DNA of 40,107 nt from Polymyxa betae. Lineage: Eukaryota; Endomyxa; Phytomyxea; Plasmodiophorida; Plasmodiophoridae. How positions within the stretch are numbered: the stretch's first letter is position 1; every line of letters begins with the position of its first letter. Location: contig RBZT01000532.1 in the NCBI GenBank assembly GCA_003693705.1, positions 1-40,107 of the forward strand, written 5' to 3'. The notes beneath the pieces were generated by a model, which did not search any database, had not been told where the DNA came from, and saw only the letters and a program-made list of their open reading frames with translations. The translations under genes were made by a program, and so were the position numbers. This document shows positions 33,931 to 40,107 of this stretch, piece after piece.

Positions 33931-34529
33931 ATGCGACGATTGTCCAGGCGATTTCTGTCGATACAGGCAGATTCTCATCGCATGGGCACCGCAGCCGATG
34001 CACTTCCTGGTCAGTATCGGGAACTGGTTAAGGTTGGTAACAGCGAAATTTCACGTTACTGTTTTATTCTGACATCAAATTAGGAAGAAGAGTTGATAGA
34101 AGGCATTGATAATGACAATGACATCGCACGGCTGAAGCGGGTTTTTAGCTATGAAAACGCATCGCAGCCCGAAATTAATAAGATGATCAAATCTCGAATG
34201 ATCGAGCGTTTTCAACTCAAACCTGGTGATACCGGTTCGACGGAAGTCCAAGGTTTTTGGGGGGTTTCTCGTTTTTTTTTTTGATAAAGCTAATGTCGAT
34301 TCTAGTTGGAATTTTGACCTCCCGTATCCATTACTTAGCTGAGCATATGAAGAATAACCGGAAAGATTTCAGCTCGAAGCGTGGCCTGGAAGCTTGCGTT
34401 CATAACCGACGAAAGCTTCTAACATATCTGAAACGAACCGAGTATCCGCGATATATGGCTCTTATCAAGGAGCTCAATCTTCGTGATACAGTACGGGCAT
34501 GGTCGACTGATCGTCCTTCCAATCTCTAG
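33931..34529 (+). CDS. MRPS28: Mitochondrial small-subunit ribosomal protein uS15m
   Basis: Exons 33931-34032, 34084-34252 and 34306-34529 (introns 51 and 53 nt) give 164 residues. An Arg-rich presequence (MRRLSRRFLSIQADSHR) precedes the S15 domain: MIKSRMIERFQLKPGDTGS, EVQVGILTSRIHYLAEHMK, the invariant-type DFSSKRGLEACVHNRRKLL and TEYPRYMALIKELNLR. Bacterial S15 binds 16S rRNA helices 20-22 through exactly these H/D-S-x-R-G and rRNA-facing residues. The second intron begins with a long G/T run and contains a TAATG branch region. The symbol is that of the budding-yeast orthologue (MRPS15 in animals). The stop lies 24 bp from the stop of the next, opposing gene. Confidence 0.95.
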
Positions 34530-34553
34530 ACTGATTTTATTCTTAACTGTATA

Positions 34554-36456
34554 CTAATTCACTGGGACTTTGAAAAGCCAGTTCAGTATCTTTTCTGGTT
34601 CCAAGTAATTCGTAATTCGATCCTTCTCTAACAGTTGTGCTTTTAATAGTTGCAATCTCTTCTCCCGCTCCATTTTCAGTTCTTTCTCCATTTTTCTAAA
34701 CGCGATTCGTGTTTGGATTTCATATGTCTTTCTTCGAGCATTTTCGTTTTGAATTTCTGCAATTGTAAGATGGGTCGCCCAATTAAGCAGCAGATGTACC
34801 TGTTAGAAGCATTTGGTACTTATCGCTGAAAAAGCGTTCGATTGATGTCTTCCGGTTCAACCATTGTTGCTCTAGATGACTCCGCCGATCTTTAAAAGCA
34901 GCGTACTGGACCCTCTGATAATCTCTTTCTAGCTTGAGTGCTTGTTTGAAGATTTTACCAACTATTGTTAACTAAGCATCAAATGATAAACCGTGACAAT
35001 CCGACTTTGATATTGCAAAGTTTCGTCGCGAATCTTCCGCATTGTTGATTCATCCCTAGAGAGGCCTTTTTCTATTTTAGATTTCCATATTTGCTCATGA
35101 CGCCGCTCTCTTGAAGCCATTTTTAAAAGCTGCTGGTTCCTGAGTTCATCCTCAGCCTGTCTCTTTCCATTCATTGCACTCAGCTGCTTCAAAAGCATAT
35201 CTACGTTATTTCATCTGTCAGATCTGAATAAAGTAGAGGCTTTCCTACTTTGGCGTTCACTGAACAAAATTGGCTGCGAGTGCTTTTGGTTTCCAGCAAC
35301 AGGATCGGGGTCTTCGCTCACATTACCTTTTTCGTGTTGCTCTTCAATGACATAAGGACTGGACTTCAGATCTGGATCTGCTTTGCTACGGCTATTTAAT
35401 GCCTACGACATGGCTTATTGACGTTTTTCACTTTGGACAGCTTCTTACTAAAGCGATCACCCTTGAGATATAGCTAAGGGCCATGCTATTACCAGCTACG
35501 ATTTTGTCAGCAAGTTCACAATCTATTTTGGTGCCAATAAACTTTGAAAGCGCCTAATGGATTTTATAAGTGTCGAATAAGGAATAAAAAACCAGAATCA
35601 GTAACCTTCAGTGCTAAACGAGCATTGATCAGATAGTCTCTTCTTAGCAATGGTCGTCGAACCACTTCTTTAAGCCGCTTTTGTATTATTGCCTTACGAA
35701 GATCAATAACTCTGAAAAAAGAGTGGAGATAGTGGACTGACTTCAACAATGAGCGTTAAGACGCTGCTAGCATTCTCTTGTAGTTCCTATACAATGTTCA
35801 AATGCTTAATTGCTAATCAAGTAATCGTTAAACCTTCCAGTTCGAGAGCATCGGAAATTTCAGTGCCTCCATGTAGCTATTCCAGGTTAGAAGGTCGGTA
35901 TCGCCTGCAGCATTGTGTGGATTAATAATTGGCAGAGAAGAGAACGCGCTTACCTGGAACCTCTGATGGTTCATCTTCGAAAGAATCCAGATCAGGTTCT
36001 GGTGCGATTGGACTGCCGTCCAGAGCCTCTATCACTTCAATGCACTTTTGGATTGCCTGATAATCACCATTGCAGACCAACTCTGGAGTTACGCCTAATT
36101 TGGAATTGTTGTTAGTTTCCGCGAGCCACTACAAGAGAGCAACCTTTCAGCTTGATTTGAATATTTCGCTCAACAGCTGTGATAAACACTTGTGCATTAA
36201 AGCAGTGGTCTTCAAACGTTATAGGTGATCTTAGCAGGTCAGACAAAATTCAATTTGTTGATAACTTCTACCGATTCACATCTGGAAACTTCTTTTTCAG
36301 AAGCAGCTGCAGAGTGGCAACGAGAAAAGCAGAAGCGTGAAGACGAAATTCTGCATAATTTGCGAAGATTGTTTCATCTCCAAGCTCATTTAAAATCCTA
36401 TGGGCTCGAGCCAGTATCGTAGCCTCAATAGCAGCAGCGTCTTCAGCATCCGTCAT
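34554..36456 (-). CDS. CEP95-like NN-CH domain and coiled-coil protein
   Basis: Eleven exons (36272-36456, 36144-36229, 35954-36094, 35834-35904, 35763-35776, 35606-35711, 35461-35553, 35249-35402, 35006-35200, 34800-34961, 34554-34756) join in frame to 469 residues; exon 5 is only 14 nt. Residues 1-120 match the calponin-homology-like NN-CH pattern of CEP95 (CCDC45): a helix around ILNELGDETIFANYAEF, KKKFPDVNR, then ITFEDHCFNAQVFITAVE, GVTPELVCNGD and a following helix QAIQKCIEVIEAL. A charged linker follows. The last ~220 residues are almost all K, R, E, Q and L in coiled-coil spacing (RRSHLEQQWLNRKTSIERF). CEP95 sits at centrosomes and basal bodies; NN-CH domains often bind microtubules. 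I infer a centriole/flagellum-linked role; the exact orthology is not proven. Confidence 0.68.
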
Positions 36457-37043
36457 CCTTGCGGATTGAAATTGTTTTTGAGGTCATACGAGGGTGCAGT
36501 CACACAGCCGAGTGCACTGATATCTCATTTACCTAATGAAATTATAAGAGAAGAAATGTTGCAGTATCCGCTCAGAAATGATTGCAAGTCTATGTTATTC
36601 CTGGTAGAGCGCCGGTAAAACTGGCATTATTCTGAGGGTGACAATGCAGGCCGTTTCTGGTTTTCAACAATCCATTCCATTCAATTAGAAATCTATATTA
36701 AACGTCTATTCACCGCCAACACTAAAACTATCTTCTTGCACCTTGATGTCTAAGGACGTGAGATTGCCTTAGTGCCCATGGCCCACGACAAACAACTATT
36801 GAAGGCATGACGTAGCACGACACTGATATCAAATATAAATCAAGCAGTTTGCAAACCCAAGTTGACAATGACGAGTCCGAGCAACAACTGGAATGAGAAA
36901 GCCAATGATGTCATCTATAAGACGATTGAGTGCTTGTCTATATGTGTATACTAGTTGTGGCTTGAATTCTTTGCGTATTCAGTATTCACTTCCGTCTTGG
37001 TTCTGTCAATCGGTGCGTCTAGTATTGCAGCGAAATCTTCGCC
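36457..37043. other. Divergent spacer, no confident gene
   Basis: This region separates the CEP95-like gene (minus) from the Alba fusion (plus). A plus-strand ATG frame at 36869 reads MTSPSNNWNEKANDVIYKTI. With one or two short introns it could run into a hydrophobic segment near 36995 or even into the Alba gene. The phases did not settle the question. Confidence 0.3.
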
Positions 37044-37741
37044 ATGCAAGACACCCCCCAGCCTGGCCAGTCATTTCGCTTCGCGATCAGCGCATCGCAG
37101 CCGGTCCGTCAGCAAATTAGCCGGTTGTGGCGGGCGCTGAGAAGCCATTCGACGGTTGTTGTTACCGGCCTAGGCCAAGCGCTTGCTACGGTGGTCGATG
37201 TTGTTGAAACACTAAAGAACAAGGATTTGGTTACGATTCAGTCTGTGAGAACCTCCTCTGTTAGCCATCCCGAGAAGCGTATTTCGGTACTTTGCTGTTA
37301 GCCCAAATATTCTGTCTCTGATATCATGCCCTTAGACTCCGCAACTTGATATTACCATCTCTTTGAGTGGTCCGAGAGTTCTTCCAGAAGATCGACAGAA
37401 GCAGGTCAAATCACTGTTCAAAAAGCTAAGTTCTTCCAAGTCAGGAAGACTTTCAGTTAACGATTTGTATGTGAAGTTGTAATTCTAGTAGCTGCTATTC
37501 ATTGCTTGATTGTAGAATGAATTTGGAATTATCCAAAGCTATTCCTTCAGCAGCAGAAAGTGATTTGGCCTATGCTGTTAATCGATTGATGGTTCTTGAT
37601 TCCTACAGTGATGGGCATATTGAGATGAAGGATTGGCAAGCCTATATTGCTTCGTTTTGTCCTGATGGAATGAATGACGAGCAGTTTGCTGATGTTGTAA
37701 AGCACATCGAAAGCAAGGTCGTCGTCCAAGCTCAGTCATGA
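37044..37741 (+). CDS. Alba-domain protein fused to an EF-hand-like region
   Basis: Exons 37044-37286, 37336-37466 and 37516-37741 (introns 49 and 49 nt) give 199 residues. Residues about 10-100 have the Alba fold pattern of the RNase P/MRP subunits Rpp20/Pop7 and Rpp25: PVRQQISRLWRALRS, VVVTGLGQALATVVDVVE, LVTIQSVRTSSV and the closing strand TPQLDITISLSG. That strand continues inside the same exon into PEDRQKQVKSLFKKLSSSKS, GRLSVNDL and, after a splice, VNRLMVLDSYSDGHIEMKDW. The last loop DSYSDGHIEMKD keeps acidic positions 1 and 5, Gly 6, Ile 8 and Asp 12 of an EF-hand; the first (SSSKSGRL) lacks acidic ligands. Alba proteins bind RNA; addition of a calcium-type module is, to my knowledge, unusual. 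Confidence 0.78.
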
Positions 37742-38135
37742 TTATTTTTCACATTTATCGATAATGGTTTTAATACAAATGAACGGTTTCATGAGAATAC
37801 AAAAAGGCAGAAAATGTATATATTTTTTACCAGACAAAACAGGCCATCCCAAAAATCCAAATCGTCTTTTTCTAAAAACGGTCCAAAAAACCCAAATTGC
37901 AATTTTCGAAAACAAAATCAAATTTCTAAAATTACACCATCCCATCCATCCTGGATCTACCTCCGGAAGCCGCGGTAAATGCTGGAAAGCAGCGTAACTT
38001 TGTTTTTTATTTAATTTTTATTTGAAACATCTTTTATATGTACAGTAGCAGAGCTATGAAGACAAAGCGTCATCGCTTTCCTCGTCCTCCCTAACAGTCA
38101 GTGTGACCATCAAGCGCATTGGCTTCTGAGCATCG
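37742..38135. other. Convergent 3' spacer, A/C-rich
   Basis: These 394 bp lie between genes read toward each other. The plus strand from about 37840 to 37960 is rich in A and C with near-repeats of CCAAAAA(A/T)CC(C)AAAT. Open frames occur on both strands only because stops are rare in such sequence. No gene is supported. Confidence 0.45.
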
Positions 38136-38953
38136 CTATAAACGATCCTCTTTTTCGACGCTCGTTTTAACGGGATTCGATAGTTCAACTTCATAGTTCA
38201 GCACCTTCCGCTCTTGGTCCCGAAATAATTTCCGCAGCGCTTCTGTCTCAGAAATTTTCGATGCAAGTATAAGCTCGTGAGCATCCGAAATCTTATCGCG
38301 TATTGTGAAAAGAACGCGGAGGCCGTCATTGCTCACCTTCACTGTAGTAGAACTGTAGAAGTGCTAGCTATCATCTTAAAAATTATCAGGACTTTGTCGC
38401 GACAGGTAAAACTGTCGAAATATGTTGATTGCTCATGTAACCCGATCGACATGCACGCAATATTATTCGTTGTTTTTGGCGTGGAGCGCACAGACCTCAA
38501 GCTGGGCCTTGACGTTGGGGTCAACGGCTCTGTCGCTTGCCTTTTTAAAGACCCAACGAGCAGATTATTTGGTGGCTCTGGAAAACCCTGCTGCGATGTC
38601 TCTATTGATCCTAATTCGGATATCGACAATTTAGAAATCCATACTATCGCACTTTTATGTTACGTTACCAGCTTTGGAGAGTAGGGCCGTCAGCTTAGCC
38701 TTGCATTGTAATATGTGCGCAATTTAGAACTCAGTGTACTTGTCTTAAACTTAGCAAGGGGCGACTCAAGAACTTCGTTGGTATCAGGATCCGTAATGGA
38801 CTCGTGAATCAATTGCGCAGGAGAGAGTTGTTTGCCAGGATAATCATGCTGATAGCGAGAGCAAATCTGGGAAAGGAGCAGGAGCATCATCAGTGAAAGC
38901 GGCGGCGCCAAGCTGCTGGGCGGTTTCAGTCATTGTACCTCTTCCGAACGCAT
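38136..38953 (-). CDS. Unidentified five-exon gene (about 183 residues)
   Basis: Exons 38939-38953, 38774-38866, 38669-38699, 38404-38610 and 38136-38341 join in frame; introns are 72, 74, 58 and 62 nt, slightly longer than usual here. The product starts MRSEEICSRYQHDYPGKQLS and has a middle rich in Ser, Pro, Thr and Arg (EPLTPTSRPSLRSVRSTPK), probably disordered and phosphorylatable. It ends in a structured-looking part (YFDSFTLKVSNDGLRVLF, then ISDAHELILASKISETEALR and LFRDQERKVLNYEVEL). I do not recognise the family. The 74-nt intron is the weakest join, and a longer N-terminus is possible because the frame is open upstream of the ATG. Confidence 0.45.
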
Positions 38954-39280
38954 TAACGAATGAGCAAGCCTAACCCATATCTCTCCAATTGGAACGTGCA
39001 CATGCAAAACACAACATGAACTCTGAAAAGCACCTGTCAGTTGATCCTGGCAGCACATAACAGGTCAATGTTTTTTGTCGCCGTGCTCAGTCTTGTTTCA
39101 AAAGAGAAGCTTGGGAAGCGGCCGTGCAGAACTCAATTCTGAATTCAAACTCTCCTACGATCGGGATCATTTAAAGACCCGAAATACCCAGGTTTCTACT
39201 ATATAAAGACGTCCACTGATAGGCTTATTCCCGACTTTTAGTTACGAAAAGACTACGATATAGTTCGATCTATCAAAGGA
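38954..39280. other. Divergent spacer, no gene seen
   Basis: About 327 bp lie between two genes read outward. Minus-strand codons upstream of 38953 are open (PIGEIWVRLAHSL) and might belong to a longer first exon of the preceding gene. Nothing else stands out. Confidence 0.35.
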
Positions 39281-40107
39281 ATGAGCGGTTTCGGGTGGAT
39301 TCTTCTCGGCACATCGCAACTGCTTCAGATTCAGTTTGAGCAGATTACATCGACGTATGTCCATGTCAGGGTTTCTTTGCGAGGTTGACCTTGATATGTA
39401 AAAACATTTGAAAACAAAGAAATGGAGAAGTACACACTTTCCTTTGTTCCCTTTGCTTGAACAACTTTACGAAGACACTATAGCGGTCGGTGCGTTCGCG
39501 TACTCAGCTGCCTCTTCGACCGGAATAGTTGCTGTCCCTTCTAAATCGCCGAATAGCGATAGCTGCGAATTTAGCAATGATTCGGATGATAATGCCGAAA
39601 AGGAGCCGCTGTCGCCAAAAGTATCTGTGGAAGCAACAGATTTGAAGACTCCTCCTTCATCTCTGCCATCAGCGCTAAGCGAAATCGCCCTAAACGAATT
39701 CGGGAAAACGGAGCAAGTAGACTTGCAGCTTCATTGGACCAGATGAATCGGATTAGCGAACAGGGATATGAAATTCTTGAAAAGTTAGTCACCGAATCTC
39801 CCGAGAAAAATAGGCGAAGGAGAATGTATCCGAGCTCGCCGTGGATGCTATTGACGGCGTAGACCTGGATGATTTCGAAAAAGTTCAAGCTTTCAACGTT
39901 GTATTAGAAGAGGCAAAGGCGAGGATTTTCCTACGTATGAAACCGCATTTGCAATTGCTTTGGGTACGTGACCAAATTCCGAAATCGTTAAATTTCTACT
40001 AATGTACCGACTGTAAACTGCCCACATTTTTGTTGCGATATCGTCTCGCATTTGTTTTGCTTGACCGGATTCGGCAGCTTCTTGAGAATCTTGTAACAGT
40101 GCAATTC
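39281..40107 (+). CDS. Unidentified multi-exon gene, 3' end cut by window
   Basis: ATG 39281 opens MSGFGWILLGTSQLLQIQF, followed by an intron of 65 or more nt from about 39355. The next exon reads FPLFPLLEQLYEDTIAVGAF, then an acidic Ser/Asp-rich stretch (SNDSDDNAEKEPLSPK) and a Ser/Pro linker. Two 47-nt introns with good consensus (39716-39762 and 39785-39831) lead to GYEILEKL and LAVDAIDGVDLDDFEKVQAF with a helical, charged continuation (VVLEEAKARIFLRMKP). A GTACGT donor at 39965 probably starts another intron. Family unknown. An alternative reading over the first 47-nt intron gives a SNARE-like helix (ASRLAASLDQMNRISEQGYE), which I consider less likely. Confidence 0.45.

Noticed and set aside
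38339-38630. Resemblance of a CRDKVLIIF segment to the start of PEX11.
   Set aside because: The segment falls inside a 62-nt intron in the in-frame model, and the remaining protein does not look like PEX11.
39700-39830. A SNARE-motif-like helix in an alternative frame.
   Set aside because: It requires ignoring two 47-nt GT-AG introns that keep the main frame; no membrane anchor is visible in the window.

Overview
The window is nuclear DNA of a compact, intron-dense fungus or very close fungal relative. Evidence for a fungus is a chitin synthase with every catalytic motif; the eukaryotic setting is shown by cytosolic eS4, Ku80, NTF2, makorin, C2H2 zinc-finger genes and a nucleus-encoded mitochondrial uS15. 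I followed roughly 90 introns. Most are 38-60 nt, GT-AG, with a CTAAC/CTGAC-like branch site a few bases before the 3' splice site. A CEP95-like NN-CH protein (a centriole/basal-body type) and proteins shared with animals (MFSD5, SLC35B3, Ku80 C-terminal domain) point to an early-diverging lineage such as Rozellomycota, aphelids or chytrids rather than Dikarya. The exact taxon is inference.

Layout. 1-5300: a tiny minus-strand gene, a Pro/Thr/Ala-rich secreted protein, a PI-PLC X-domain protein and two small secreted proteins (one very His-rich). 5358-8740: TRM61 (tRNA m1A58) and makorin E3 ligase, both minus. 9555-16418, plus: chitin synthase with 15 exons and an unusually long C-terminal tail, a 654-residue secreted protein with a charged Asp/Lys/His block, and ribosomal protein eS4. 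16754-23660, plus: a 20-exon mitochondrial-type pentatricopeptide-repeat protein, an MFSD5 transporter and a short FolB-like protein. 23873-27726, minus: a PAPS transporter and Ku80. 28350-33562: a doubtful THUMP-like gene, two C2H2 zinc-finger proteins, an orphan seven-helix membrane protein, NTF2 and one unidentified small gene. 33931-37741: mitochondrial uS15, the CEP95-like protein converging on it with 24 bp between stops, and an Alba domain fused to an EF-hand-like region. 38136-40107: two genes I could not identify, the last cut by the window edge.

There is no operon logic; these are mostly independent housekeeping genes. One possible theme is surface and wall biology: chitin synthase lies 89 bp upstream of a large secreted low-complexity protein, four signal-peptide proteins occur in 15 kb, and a Golgi PAPS transporter implies sulfated surface glycans or proteins.

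Exon joins were worked out by hand from splice consensus, reading frame and family similarity. Where every junction stays in frame I give exact coordinates; elsewhere I say so. No tRNA, rRNA, CRISPR array or intact mobile element was found.
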